From Aquisalimonas lutea (lineage in GTDB: Bacteria > Pseudomonadota > Gammaproteobacteria > Nitrococcales > Aquisalimonadaceae), in NCBI RefSeq assembly GCF_030409225.1, contig NZ_JAUFPK010000007.1, forward strand, positions 113,169-177,168: 64,000 bases of DNA, in the 5' to 3' direction. Shown piece by piece: positions 27,417-36,913 of this stretch. A program made the position numbers and the translations under genes. Numbering within the stretch: position 1 is the stretch's first letter; each line of letters opens with the position of its first letter. The notes below the pieces were generated by a model that saw nothing but the letters and a program-made list of their open reading frames with translations, searched no databases and was not told the DNA's origin.

Positions 27417-28973
27417 TTACTCCGGTGCCGGGTTAGGCCCCACCGCGATCTCGGTAACCAGTCGGATGGTCGAAACCAGCTGATCGAGCTGAAAGTGCGG
27501 TTTGAGGTGAACCACGCAGCTGAAGTGGCCCGGCTCGCCCGGGCGCTCCGCGACCTCCACCCGGCTCGCGGCCAGCGGATAGCGCGCCTTGAGCGAGGCG
27601 GAGGCGCTCTCGTTCGAGGTGGTGTACTGGTGCAGCCAGTCTTGCAGCAGCTGCTGGAGCTCCTCCGCGGTAGCGAAACGGCCCACCTTGTCCCGACCGA
27701 TTATCTTGATGTAATGACCGAATCGGGATACACACAGCACGTACTGAAGCATTGAGGATAACCGGGCGTTCAGGCGCGCGAGTTCGGATCCCTCGGCCGG
27801 TGGTTCATGCAGTGAGCTGTTGCTGAAAAACACGGAGCGCTGTGCCGTGTGGTAGCTGCACAGCGGAATCAGGCCGGCGTCGCTGAGCTCGCGCTCGGTA
27901 AAGTCGTCGAACATGACTTCGGTGGCGAACCGCGGGGCCAACTGCTCACGGTCCACTGCCAATGGGAGGTACTCAAGATCCGGCACGACACCGCCTTCGC
28001 CGAATTCGTGCGGACCGCCCCGGAGGTCGGCAAACCAGCCAGTGTTGGCGAATGCCCTGAGAATGACGCCGCCGAGCGCGTAGCATGCGCTGCCCCAGAG
28101 GTAATGCTCCGGATTTGCGTTAGTGTTCTCCCGGTATTGCACGCCCTCGTGCCGGCTGCCGTCATCGAGATAGGGCGCGCGCATTAGTACGCGCGGAACG
28201 GTCAAGGCGAGAAAGCGGGCATGAGTGTCGCGTCGCAGGCTTGTCCATTTGTGGTATTCGGTCTGGCGGAATAACGCGTCCAGCCCCAAGGGCTGGCTGG
28301 CCTCGCGGAAGCTGTCCAGCCCCAGCAGTGTGCTGCTGGCGTTGGCGATGAACGGGCAAAGCGCGGCCATGGCGATCCGCGCCATCTCCTGAAGAACCTC
28401 CGTGTCGGGAACCGGAACCCCGGGCGTAGTGCGGTGGGCGACCTGGTAGTCACCCAGCATCACGCCAAAGGGCTCGCCACCCGGCGTGTCGAACTCCTCG
28501 CTGTAGATCTTGCGGAACAGCTGGCTCTGATCGAATTCCAGCGCCCGGGTGACGTCTTTTGCGAGCTCGGCCCACGAGACGTTCAGCACGCGGATCTTGA
28601 TCGATACCTCTTCATCGTGGGCCGCCTCCACCGCAGCCAGGTAATAGAGCCCGCGCCAGGACGCTTCCAGTGCCTGAAAGCGGGGATGGTGGAGGATGGC
28701 GTCGAGTTGCGCGTTGATCCGCCGATCGATATTGATGACGGCACGTTCGATTGCCACCTGGGTCCGGTGGTCTCGGTCCGGAGCCGAATCCGCGCAACGG
28801 CGCTCGCGACCGGGGGCCTCGGGACCAGCACGGTTCCCCCCGTCGACCTCCTGGACGCGCCGCGCCGGCGGTGCGGTCTCCACGCGCTCTTCGTTGGTTG
28901 AGCCAGTGCTCGCGACTCGGTGCAATCCAGCAAATCCTTTTGCGTCGCGTGGCCGCATAGGTCGGGCGGCCAC
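27417..28973 (-). CDS. impD: Second TssC-like sheath protein (ImpD/TssC40-like)
   Basis: A TssC-family paralogue, 518 aa from the first possible start. From about residue 75 it runs parallel to TssC: VINIDRRINAQLDAILHHPRFQALEASWRGLYYL, ALEFDQSQLFRKIYSEEFDTPGGEPFGVMLGDY, and SRFGHYIKIIGRDKVG. In Rhizobium/Agrobacterium the equivalent protein (ImpD, TssC40) is encoded beside the true sheath protein and is dispensable for sheath assembly. The start is uncertain: a GTG at 28973 and an ATG at 28958 are possible, both without clear ribosome sites, and the first ~70 residues are low-complexity. A spacer of about 200 nt separates it from tssC. Confidence 0.85.
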   Translation of the reverse strand: MAARPMRPRDAKGFAGLHRVASTGSTNEERVETAPPARRVQEVDGGNRAGPEAPGRERRCADSAPDRDHRTQVAIERAVINIDRRINAQLDAILHHPRFQALEASWRGLYYLAAVEAAHDEEVSIKIRVLNVSWAELAKDVTRALEFDQSQLFRKIYSEEFDTPGGEPFGVMLGDYQVAHRTTPGVPVPDTEVLQEMARIAMAALCPFIANASSTLLGLDSFREASQPLGLDALFRQTEYHKWTSLRRDTHARFLALTVPRVLMRAPYLDDGSRHEGVQYRENTNANPEHYLWGSACYALGGVILRAFANTGWFADLRGGPHEFGEGGVVPDLEYLPLAVDREQLAPRFATEVMFDDFTERELSDAGLIPLCSYHTAQRSVFFSNSSLHEPPAEGSELARLNARLSSMLQYVLCVSRFGHYIKIIGRDKVGRFATAEELQQLLQDWLHQYTTSNESASASLKARYPLAASRVEVAERPGEPGHFSCVVHLKPHFQLDQLVSTIRLVTEIAVGPNPAPE

Positions 28974-29176
28974 TGTTGACGATCCATTGGTTCAAGCGAG
29001 GCACGCTGATGGCATGCTCGCGTTGGACGCGGGCCTTCCATCATCCCGCGGGCCAGGCCGCCCACGAGCGGGCCGCTACGCCTCTGTCCCAGAACCCTTG
29101 GAGCGACGCCCGGGCGCCGCCCCAGGCAGCTTCCCGGCACGAGCGGCGCGCCGGAAGGCTGCTGTACCGGGCGCGC

Positions 29177-30652
29177 TTAGCCACCGGTATCCGGGATCCG
29201 CGCTACCATGCGCAGGGACGTGGTGAGCTCCTCGAGTTGCAACCACGGCCGCAACCAGGCCACGGCGTTATAGGACCCGGGGCGCCCCGGCACCGGCTGC
29301 ACCGTGATCTGGGCCTCCCGCAGCGGGTACTTGGCCCGCATGTCCTGGCCGCCTCCCTCACTGGCGTTGACGTAGTTGTTGATCCAGCGGTTCAACCAGT
29401 TCTCCATGTCCTCGGCTTCCATGAAGCTGCCGATCTTGTCCCGCGCCATGACCTTGAGGTAGTGGGCGATGCGGGAGGTGGCCATGATGTAGGGCAGTCT
29501 GGCGGAGATGGCCGCGTTCTCGGTGGCATCCGGTTGATCGAACACCTGGGGCTTCTGGGCGGTCTGGGCGCCGAAGAAAACCGCATAGTCGGTGTTCTTG
29601 TAATGGGATAGCGGCATGAACCCGAGGCTGCTCAGCTCCGCCTCCCGCCGGTCCGTGATGGCGATCTCCGTCGGGCACTTCATGTCGATGTCGCCATCAT
29701 CGGTCGTGGTCAGGTGGACGGGAAGGTTTTCGACCCGGCCGCCGCCCTCGGCCCCGCGGATCGCGGTGCACCAGCCGTATTCATCGAAGGCGTTGGTCAG
29801 GCGGGTGCCCAGGACGTACGCCGCGTTCATCCAGGTGTACTCGCTGGATGCGGGGCGGGAACTGTCCATCTCCTCGTAGTCGAACGCCTCGACCGGCTTG
29901 GTGTCGGCGCCATAGGGCAGGCGCGAGAGCACGCGCGGCAGCGTCAGGGTGACGAAACGGGAATCCTCGGACTCGCGGAAGGAGCGCCATTTCAGGTATT
30001 CCGTGGAGTCGAAGATTTTGGACAGATCCCGCGGCTGGGAAAGTTCCTCCCACGACTGGAATCCGAACAGGCCAGGTTCGGCGGCGGTCAGGAACGGACA
30101 GAATGCCGCCGCCGCCACATTGGACATGTTGGTGAGGAACTCGACGTCCTCCGGGTGATTGCTGAACTGATAGTCCCCGATGAGCGCTCCGTAGGGCTCG
30201 CCGCCGGGGGATCCGAATTCGCCCTCGTAGATCTTCTTGAACATCTGGCTCTGGTCGAATTCCACTGCCTTGGCCAGGTCTTTGGCGACTTCCTTTTTGC
30301 CCGCGTTGAAGACCTTGAGCCTTAGGCCGCTGCTGGTGTTGGTGTTCATCACCAGGTAGTGCAGGCCGCGCCACGAGCCCTCAAGCTGCTGGAAGCGGTC
30401 GTGGTGCATGATCTCGCGCAGCTGGCGGCTTATCGCGTCGTCGATTGCAGCGATGGCCTTGCGGAACGTCACCGTGAGGTTTTTGTTCCAGGTGACAGTC
30501 CCCTCCATCGCCTGCTCGGTCAGAACGCGCAGCAACTCCTGCGCTTCCTCGGTTTCCGTTTGCTTGGTTGCCTGGACGGCCTGATCAAGAAGGCTCATGG
30601 CCTCCGCTTCGTCCGCCCGGTTCTCCTCGCGTGCGCTGGTTGCGTCACTCAT
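29177..30652 (-). CDS. tssC: T6SS contractile sheath large subunit TssC
   Basis: A 491-aa TssC/ImpC/VipB protein with full family length. Landmarks are [56 protein letters not shown] and [20 protein letters not shown]. With TssB it polymerises into the extended sheath around the Hcp tube. It starts inside the tssB 3' end (8-nt overlap), consistent with stoichiometric coupled synthesis. Confidence 0.96.
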   Translation of the reverse strand: MSDATSAREENRADEAEAMSLLDQAVQATKQTETEEAQELLRVLTEQAMEGTVTWNKNLTVTFRKAIAAIDDAISRQLREIMHHDRFQQLEGSWRGLHYLVMNTNTSSGLRLKVFNAGKKEVAKDLAKAVEFDQSQMFKKIYEGEFGSPGGEPYGALIGDYQFSNHPEDVEFLTNMSNVAAAAFCPFLTAAEPGLFGFQSWEELSQPRDLSKIFDSTEYLKWRSFRESEDSRFVTLTLPRVLSRLPYGADTKPVEAFDYEEMDSSRPASSEYTWMNAAYVLGTRLTNAFDEYGWCTAIRGAEGGGRVENLPVHLTTTDDGDIDMKCPTEIAITDRREAELSSLGFMPLSHYKNTDYAVFFGAQTAQKPQVFDQPDATENAAISARLPYIMATSRIAHYLKVMARDKIGSFMEAEDMENWLNRWINNYVNASEGGGQDMRAKYPLREAQITVQPVPGRPGSYNAVAWLRPWLQLEELTTSLRMVARIPDTGG

Positions 30653-31184
30653 CGTTCTTCTCCTCGCTTCCCGCTGTGCCGTCGTTGCTGACGCCGACGG
30701 CCTCGGCGAGCTCGCTGAGATCGGCGTCGTTGGTCAGTACCCGCTCGATGATTGCCTCAAGCTCCTCGGAGCGGTCGGCCTTCGTCGATAGGTCGCGGAG
30801 CTTGTTGCGGGTTTCCATGAGGCGGCGCAACGGCTCGACCTGTTGGACGACGGCCGCCGGTTCAAAGTCCTCCATAGAGTTGAAGCTCAGCTCGACCGCC
30901 ATCTCGCTATCGCCGTCGCCGTCGAGTTTGTTGTCGACCTTCAGGTTGAGCCCGGGGTTCATGCTTGCGAGGACTTGATCGAAGTTATCCCGGTCGATCT
31001 GCACGAAGCGTCGGTCCTTGAGCGGCTTCAGGGGCGTGGTCGGGTCGCCGGAGAAATCGCCCATCACGCCGACCACGAAAGGCAGTTCCTTCTCGACGAC
31101 GGCGCCGTTGGTCTCCACCTCGTAGCTGATGTGGACACGGGGCTTGCGGACTTTGTTGAGCTTGTCGTGAATACTCGTTCTCAT
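30645..31184 (-). CDS. tssB: T6SS contractile sheath small subunit TssB
   Basis: A 179-aa TssB/ImpB/VipA protein. It begins with [39 protein letters not shown], the hallmark of the family, and has [20 protein letters not shown]. The C-terminal tail is acidic and somewhat extended. It co-assembles with TssC; its N-terminal helix is the docking site for TagJ in systems that have it. It follows tssA after 36 nt. Confidence 0.96.
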   Translation of the reverse strand: MRTSIHDKLNKVRKPRVHISYEVETNGAVVEKELPFVVGVMGDFSGDPTTPLKPLKDRRFVQIDRDNFDQVLASMNPGLNLKVDNKLDGDGDSEMAVELSFNSMEDFEPAAVVQQVEPLRRLMETRNKLRDLSTKADRSEELEAIIERVLTNDADLSELAEAVGVSNDGTAGSEEKNDE

Positions 31185-31220
31185 GGGTCTGCCCCCCCTA
31201 TTGGGTCCTGGTCTGCAGAG

Positions 31221-32381
31221 CTAGTCCTCACGGGATGGAATCCCGGTGAGCGTTCGGTAATTCGAGCGGGCGCCCTCATCGGGGATGAGTTCCTGGATGA
31301 GCTCCGGGAGCGACAGGTCACTCCACCGCACGACCTGCTCGATGCTGTAGGAGATCGGCGAGTGCGGTTCCGTTCGGCGGAAAAAGCGTGCGATCTCCCG
31401 AAGCTGCTGGAGCGCGGCCTCCCGATCAGTGATGTGGCCGCCGGCCCACGTCGCGGCATGGGTCGACGAATCGCCATCAGCCGTCTCGTCCGGTGTCCCG
31501 TCAGCAGATGTCGTCGACGCCGGCGGGGATTCGTCCGCCAGGCGCTCACCGGCGAGATAGTTCATGGTGCGCAGGCACCCGTCGAGCGTGCTTTCCAGTC
31601 TTGACGTCGGCTGTGGATTGTCCGGAACGTACGCGTCCAGGGCGGCGCGGTAGCGATTGAATTCGGCGATCGCTGCCTGGATATCCGTGCGCTTGCCGCG
31701 CAGGAAATCCGTGTCCGTCTGGGCTACTGCCTCGTCCACGGCCTCCGGTGTGACGTATCCGCGCTGACTGCGGGTTTCTCGCTTACTCGTGTCGGACAGG
31801 CGCGCGAGCTCGAAGGCCTGCTCACATTCCCAGGTACAGAAGGGACCCGGATCGTTGCCCTGGGTTAGCGGTAGGGACTTCAGGGGCGTGATCAATGCTC
31901 CCTCCGTCCCGAGTCCGTTGAGTCCGGCGAGTGCCGCGAGCTGTGTGGCTACGCCCTCGGCGTCGGGGGGCGGATAGAGCGCCTCGCTGTAGGTCTCGAT
32001 GAGGCGGGCGGCGACGTGAAACCCGAGTGCCGCCCCGGCGAACCCGTGCAAGCGGGTCAGGGCCTCGATGAGCCAGGCCGCGAGCTCTGCGTCCTTGCTC
32101 TGGCCGCGGAGCACCGGCGGTATGCCGTCGGCCAGGGGTTGCCAGTCCCGTGGCCGGAGGTGGTCCGTGTTCCCCTCGGTGATCGCCTCGCGCTCGCGGT
32201 TGCGGTTGGCCGTGCGGACATCGCGCAAGCGGTAGTATTCATGGACGAGCGTCTCGTCCTCGCGCAGGTCGCGCCCGGCGGGTGCTTGTTCGCTTATCGG
32301 CTCCAGGATCGCCTCCACCGTTTCGGGCAAGCCGGTGCGCTCGACAAGCTCCTCGGCGTCGATGATGGGCTCACTGGACAT
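31221..32381 (-). CDS. tssA: T6SS protein TssA (ImpA)
   Basis: A 386-aa TssA with the N-terminal ImpA domain (PISEQAPAGRDLREDETLVHEYYRLRD; LRPRDWQPLADGIPPVLRGQSKDAELAAWLIEALTRLHGFAG). The C-terminal segment (LQQLREIARFFRRTEPHSPISYSIEQVVRW) is typical of the short TssA class that acts at the baseplate and sheath. It shares one base with the kinase stop (TGATG), so the two are translationally coupled. Confidence 0.94.
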   Translation of the reverse strand: MSSEPIIDAEELVERTGLPETVEAILEPISEQAPAGRDLREDETLVHEYYRLRDVRTANRNREREAITEGNTDHLRPRDWQPLADGIPPVLRGQSKDAELAAWLIEALTRLHGFAGAALGFHVAARLIETYSEALYPPPDAEGVATQLAALAGLNGLGTEGALITPLKSLPLTQGNDPGPFCTWECEQAFELARLSDTSKRETRSQRGYVTPEAVDEAVAQTDTDFLRGKRTDIQAAIAEFNRYRAALDAYVPDNPQPTSRLESTLDGCLRTMNYLAGERLADESPPASTTSADGTPDETADGDSSTHAATWAGGHITDREAALQQLREIARFFRRTEPHSPISYSIEQVVRWSDLSLPELIQELIPDEGARSNYRTLTGIPSRED

Positions 32382-33436
32382 CAGCGACCCTCCGGAAATG
32401 ATGAATTGATGGCGAGATGGGTGCTCGCTGCGAGGCCTGGCGGTCCGGCCTGGTTGGCGGTGGCCAGCCCGAACAGGGCCGCAGTGGCAAGCACCAGCGT
32501 GAGCACGATCAGCGGGGCGAGGTAGCGGGCACCGACGAAAGTACGCCAGAAGCGCTCGACGCTCGCCGGGCGGCGCTCTGCTTTAAACGCCAATGCCCGG
32601 CGGAGTACCCGCCACTGGCAATGACCCACGGCGGGCGGTCGCCGTGCCGTGTGCCCCTCGGCTCGGGCGCGTCGGGCATCGATCCCGGCGAACGGGTGAT
32701 AGCCGGCCAGCTGCTCATACAGCAGGCACGCCAGGGAGTAGACATCGTCGGCCGGGCGAGCGGGCTCGTCGCCAAGGGTCTGGGGGCTGGCATACGCTGG
32801 CGAGAAACCGTGAAACGGGGGTGCGGCGATGTCGTCGGCGGACGCGGTGGAACGGGCCGTCGCCAGATCGATCAGGCACAAGCGGCCGTCGCGGCCGAGG
32901 AGGACATTGCCGGGTTTGATGTCCGAGTGCACCAGCCCGGCTGCGTGGAGGCTTCCGATGGCGGCCGCGAGTTGACGGCCGATGGCCATGCATGCGCTGT
33001 ATGGCAGCCCGCGACCGCCGGCGCGATCAAGCCGCTCCCGGAGAGACTCGCCCCGGATCAGTTCCTGGGTCAGGAAGAACCGGCCATGGTGCTGATGCAG
33101 GTCGAAGATGCTGATTACGCCGCTGTGCCGAATGCGGCGCGATACGGCTACCTCGCGGAATATGAGATCGGTTCCGCAGTCGGCTTCGACGACTCGGCGC
33201 GGGACCTTGATGACCACCGAGGGGTCGTTGAGACCCGCTGAGGCCGCGTACTGGTCCCAGGCTCGATATAAGCAGCTCGTGCCGCCCACTGCGAGCAGGG
33301 AGCACAGGCGGAAACGGCCCGCGATGAGCGCGCCCACGGCAAACGGGAGCTTCTCCGAGCGCGTCAGGGACGATGAGCTTCGTTTGTCATTCCGTGACTT
33401 CAGCGGCACAACGGCCGCGCTATCCCTAGCTTCCAT
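32381..33436 (-). CDS. T6SS-linked Hanks-type Ser/Thr protein kinase
   Basis: A 351-aa kinase from the ATG at 33436. A glycine-rich loop (LLAVGGTSCLYRA), Lys77 (VVIK), Glu95, the catalytic loop HSDIKPGN (Asp172, Lys174, Asn177) and a YASPQ activation-segment end are present. The metal-binding DFG is DLA here (Asp190). A single C-terminal membrane helix (about 305-330, LAPLIVLTLVLATAALFGLA) may anchor it with a short periplasmic tail, so it is much smaller than P. aeruginosa PpkA and lacks its vWA domain. It probably phosphorylates the divergent FHA protein, opposed by PppA. An alternative GTG start at 33484 adds 16 residues. Confidence 0.85.
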   Translation of the reverse strand: MEARDSAAVVPLKSRNDKRSSSSLTRSEKLPFAVGALIAGRFRLCSLLAVGGTSCLYRAWDQYAASAGLNDPSVVIKVPRRVVEADCGTDLIFREVAVSRRIRHSGVISIFDLHQHHGRFFLTQELIRGESLRERLDRAGGRGLPYSACMAIGRQLAAAIGSLHAAGLVHSDIKPGNVLLGRDGRLCLIDLATARSTASADDIAAPPFHGFSPAYASPQTLGDEPARPADDVYSLACLLYEQLAGYHPFAGIDARRARAEGHTARRPPAVGHCQWRVLRRALAFKAERRPASVERFWRTFVGARYLAPLIVLTLVLATAALFGLATANQAGPPGLAASTHLAINSSFPEGR

Positions 33437-33667
33437 GCTAAGCCCGCGTTTTTGATGTACGACGGATGGCCGAATCCTTGGCACGACCCACTCGCCTTGC
33501 TGGCATGCCCGAGCGAACCGCGCCTCTCGACTTTGTTAGTCAAACTAGCTTATCCTCGCGTTGTCAAGGACTTTTTCCGGTCCCTTTGCTGGCGGTGCCG
33601 TGCTGTCGGCAGATCCCGTGGGGTTCTCGGGGCGGGGCCGGAGTGGGATGAGCGGAGGCATAGGGAT
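33437..33667. promoter_or_regulatory. Divergent promoter region between the two T6SS operons
   Basis: 231 bp separate the kinase-led minus operon from the FHA-led plus operon. The stretch 33530-33580 is distinctly AT-rich (CTTTGTTAGTCAAACTAGCT) and includes TTGACT reading toward the kinase as a possible -35. No sigma-54 element with correct spacing was found. Both operons are probably controlled here. Confidence 0.4.
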
Positions 33668-34930
33668 ATGCGCCTGCGACTGGATCTCCAGGGCGATGAC
33701 GACGGCAAAGGCCACCGTCCGTATCACCTCGTCGAGAACGTAGCCGTCGTCGGGCGTGCGCCGGCCTGCGACTGGCAGCTGGATTGCGGCGAGCGCCTGG
33801 TTTCCCGCCGCCACGCATTTTTCAGCCGCGAGGGCGACCACTTCGTTGTATACGACGCCAGTGCCAATGGCGTTTACGTGAACGACGCGCCCGAGCCTCT
33901 CGGTGAAGGGCAGCGGGCGGCGCTGAGCCAGGGCGATCGGCTGCAGATCGGTCCCTATACGCTTGCTGTCACCCTGCTCGATGCGCCCGGCGAGGCGGGT
34001 GCACCACAGACCGGCAGCATGTCGGACGTCCCTGAGGCGCCCGGGCCAGGGATGGATGCAGCCCCGGACGTACCAGCGGCGCCGCTGCAGGGTCCGGCTG
34101 GCGATACTGCTGCCCGCACGACGCATGTCGCCGCAAGCCGGAATTTGGGCCTCGGAGGGACACGGGACGCATTCCAGCCGCCTTCCGTGACCATCCCGGA
34201 GGACTGGGATCTCGAGGTCGCTGGTAGCCTTGATCAGAATGCGGAGGGCGGGCTGCCTTCGCTCGGCCAACAGCTGGAGACCCTGGAACCGGAAGTCGCT
34301 CGCGGCTTGATCGAGGGGTTGGGCCACGGTGCGGAGGACATCCAATCCCTTGAGTTGAGTCGACAGCAGGCTTACGCGCTGGGGGCGAGCATGCGCGAGA
34401 CGCTGGCGTGCCTGATGGCAGTGCGTCGGGAACTCGACGATCTCGAGCAGCGATTACCCACACGCGCCGATCGCTCGCTGCCCGGCAGCAGCGTTCGTCG
34501 TGACGCGGATCATGCGATCCGGCGTCTGGTGGCCGGCGATGATGACCAGGCACGGGAAGAACTGTCGCGGATCCAGGCCGTGACGGCCGATCTGCCGGGT
34601 CGGCCGAAGCGGATCGTGGCGGTGCTGAATAATGTCGCGTCGGGCGTCGTGCGGCTGTTCGAGCCTCGCCGCTTTGAGCAGCGGGCGAAACGCGCCGTCG
34701 AAACCGATGCCGGCACGGGGCTGCGTTCGCTCTGGTGCCGGTTGACGCTCCGGCTGGCCCCAAGCAGCCACTATTGGCGTGAGTTTCGATCATGGCATGC
34801 CGAGCGGGGCGATAGGCCCGAGGGCGTCGTCCAGTCCCTGTTTGAAAAGCGTCTCAAGAAGGTTAAGCTCGGACACCAGGATCAAGGCGGAGGAGCGCGG
34901 AAGGATACCGCGAGCTCCGATCCGCATTGA
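33668..34930 (+). CDS. tagH: T6SS FHA-domain protein (TagH/ImpI/Fha)
   Basis: A 420-aa protein. The N-terminal FHA domain (about residues 1-100) has the phosphothreonine-binding pattern GRAPACDWQLD, then RLVSRRHAFF and DASANGVYVND. A Pro/Ala-rich linker follows. The C-terminal region (about 200-400) matches the T6SS-specific TagH domain, ending HYWREFRSWHAERGDR and FEKRL. In threonine-phosphorylation-controlled T6SSs the phosphorylated FHA protein triggers assembly with TssL. Start: GGAGG precedes the ATG at 33668; the frame is open further upstream but into the divergent promoter region. Confidence 0.88.
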   Translation: MRLRLDLQGDDDGKGHRPYHLVENVAVVGRAPACDWQLDCGERLVSRRHAFFSREGDHFVVYDASANGVYVNDAPEPLGEGQRAALSQGDRLQIGPYTLAVTLLDAPGEAGAPQTGSMSDVPEAPGPGMDAAPDVPAAPLQGPAGDTAARTTHVAASRNLGLGGTRDAFQPPSVTIPEDWDLEVAGSLDQNAEGGLPSLGQQLETLEPEVARGLIEGLGHGAEDIQSLELSRQQAYALGASMRETLACLMAVRRELDDLEQRLPTRADRSLPGSSVRRDADHAIRRLVAGDDDQAREELSRIQAVTADLPGRPKRIVAVLNNVASGVVRLFEPRRFEQRAKRAVETDAGTGLRSLWCRLTLRLAPSSHYWREFRSWHAERGDRPEGVVQSLFEKRLKKVKLGHQDQGGGARKDTASSDPH

Positions 34931-34989
34931 GCGGCGCTCGACCCAAATGAGCGCGTAAGGAAGACCTCCGGCCAACACGGATGTAGGCA

Positions 34990-35472
34990 ATGGCATACCG
35001 CATTATCATTGTCGTCTTGCTGAGTTTGCTGGCGAGTTCCTGCGGTCTCAACCGTTACGTGGACACGCCGACAGACGACCTCACCCTCGTTGCCTCCGAG
35101 GACGTCAACCCCGACGTCGATGGCCGGCCGTCGCCCGTGGTGGTCCGGGTCTATCAGCTCACCGATCGCAATACGTTCGATACGCTGGATTTCCGGGATG
35201 CCTTCGGCAATGCCGAGAGCCTGCTTGGTCGAGAGCTCAAGGGGGCCGCGGAGTTCACGTTGCGCCCCGGCGAGTCGCTTGAGCACACCACCGAGCTGGC
35301 GGGTGATGCCAGCCACATGGCGGTGGTGGCGGGTTATCGCGCGATCGATGCAGCTCGCTGGAAGCTGGTCTATTCGGTCAGTCCCAACTGGTATTCCGAC
35401 CATCGGGTCACATTGACTGCCGATGGCCTGATCCTTGGCGAGCCGGATGGCGAAGCACACGAGGTGGATTGA
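34990..35472 (+). CDS. tssJ: T6SS outer-membrane lipoprotein TssJ
   Basis: A 160-aa lipoprotein. The signal peptide is MAYRIIIVVLLSLLASSC with the lipobox ending at Cys18. The mature part has the transthyretin-like TssJ pattern: PSPVVVRVYQLTDRNTFDTLDF, a LLGRELKGAAEFTLRPGES loop, and VVAGYRAIDAARWK. TssJ sits on the inner face of the outer membrane and binds the periplasmic C-terminus of TssM. It follows tagH after 59 nt. Confidence 0.94.
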   Translation: MAYRIIIVVLLSLLASSCGLNRYVDTPTDDLTLVASEDVNPDVDGRPSPVVVRVYQLTDRNTFDTLDFRDAFGNAESLLGRELKGAAEFTLRPGESLEHTTELAGDASHMAVVAGYRAIDAARWKLVYSVSPNWYSDHRVTLTADGLILGEPDGEAHEVD

Positions 35473-35517
35473 TCGCCGTTGCACAAGGGATGACACGGAT
35501 GCTCCTAGGAACGCCGA

Positions 35518-36864
35518 ATGATTGACAAGAAGATCGCCTGGCTTGAGGGCCAATACCTGTTTCCGCAGCACTTTCAGCAGCAGGAGCGCTATCTCGAGAG
35601 CCGCATGGAGGCCCGGGCGGGCGCGATCCGCCCGTATGTCTGGGGGGTCTACGAGCTGAGTATCGATCAGGGCGCGCTGGCTGAGGGCAAACTGGCTCTG
35701 ACCCGGGCCAGCGGCCTAATGAGCGACGGTACGCCGTTCGATCTGCCCGGTTCCGCTCCGCTGCCCGCTCCTCTGGACGTACCTGCGGGGACCAAGGAGT
35801 TGTCCGCGTTCCTCGCGGTGTCCCGGTATCAGCCCGGCGCCCGATTTGTGGATACCGGACAAGAGGGCCGGCAGCCCGATACCGTCGCCCGATATCACCT
35901 CTCCATCGACGAGGTGTTCGACTACTCCGGTGAGGGCGGCAAGGCCGAGCCGGTAGAGACCGCGACGCTGAATGCGTCGCTGGCGCTGGAGAGCTCCGAT
36001 CTCGGTGGCTACTGCGTGCTGCCGGTGGCGCGCATACGCGAGGTCACGCAGGAGGGCGCGGTCGTCCTCGAGTCGCGCTTCATCCCTCCGTCGCTGGATG
36101 TGGCGCAGCAGCGGGACCTCAAGGGATATCTCGGCGATGCGCTGGGCATGCTTCAGCAACGCGGCGAGGCCCTGGCGGCACGCTTCAACGAAAGCGGCCG
36201 TTCCGGGGGCGGGTCCTCGGCCATCGCCGATTTCCTGCTCCTGCAGCTGATCAATCGCTACGAAACGCGCCTGCGCCACTATCAGTCGGTTCGCCAGCTC
36301 CATCCCGAGCAGCTGTACACCGAGCTGGCGGGGCTGACCGGAGAGTTGGCCACCTTCACGACCCGGACCAAGCGGCCGCCGGATTTGGTGCCGTATCAGC
36401 ACGAGGGGCTCTATGCCTGCTTTCGCGGGTTGATGGACAGCCTCGAGCAGGAGCTCAGCACGGTGCTCGAGCAGACAGCCATCGCGCTGACCGTCGAGGA
36501 GCGCGACTACGGGATCCGCGTTGCCCGGCTCAGCGACCGGAGTCTGGCCCGTGAGGCCCACTTCGTTCTCGCCGCACGCGCTGACGCGCCCACCGAGACA
36601 GTGCGCGAGAAGCTGCCGACGCTGATCAAGGTTGGCACCGTGGATACGATCCGCGATCTGGTAAACAACCAGCTGCCCGGCATTCCCGTTAATGCGTTGC
36701 CGGTGGCCCCGCGAGAGATCCCGTATCACGCCGGCTCCGTCTACTTCGAGCTCGACGGCAGTTCACCGCACTGGGAGGAGCTCAAGCAATCGGCGGGATT
36801 CGCGATCCATGTGGCCGAGGATATTCCGGACCTGAAACTGGAACTGTGGGCCATCCGGCAGTAG
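35518..36864 (+). CDS. tssK: T6SS baseplate-membrane connector TssK
   Basis: A 448-aa TssK/ImpJ/VasE protein. It opens with IAWLEGQYLFPQHFQQQERYLESRM, the family signature, and continues with the shell domain and a C-terminal head domain ending DIPDLKLELWAIRQ. The TssK trimer links the baseplate wedges to the cytoplasmic parts of TssL and TssM. It is co-transcribed with tssJ (45-nt gap) and tssL (49-nt gap). Confidence 0.95.
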   Translation: MIDKKIAWLEGQYLFPQHFQQQERYLESRMEARAGAIRPYVWGVYELSIDQGALAEGKLALTRASGLMSDGTPFDLPGSAPLPAPLDVPAGTKELSAFLAVSRYQPGARFVDTGQEGRQPDTVARYHLSIDEVFDYSGEGGKAEPVETATLNASLALESSDLGGYCVLPVARIREVTQEGAVVLESRFIPPSLDVAQQRDLKGYLGDALGMLQQRGEALAARFNESGRSGGGSSAIADFLLLQLINRYETRLRHYQSVRQLHPEQLYTELAGLTGELATFTTRTKRPPDLVPYQHEGLYACFRGLMDSLEQELSTVLEQTAIALTVEERDYGIRVARLSDRSLAREAHFVLAARADAPTETVREKLPTLIKVGTVDTIRDLVNNQLPGIPVNALPVAPREIPYHAGSVYFELDGSSPHWEELKQSAGFAIHVAEDIPDLKLELWAIRQ

Positions 36865-36913
36865 TCGCGGCGCTGGCGCCGGCCGGCAGGAGCACACGAA
36901 CGAGACACAGGCT

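Noticed and set aside
33476-33504. TTGGCACG as a sigma-54 promoter before the FHA gene
   Set aside because: The matching TTGCT lies too far away (11 nt after the -24 element instead of 4), so the GG-N10-GC spacing required by sigma-54 is absent.
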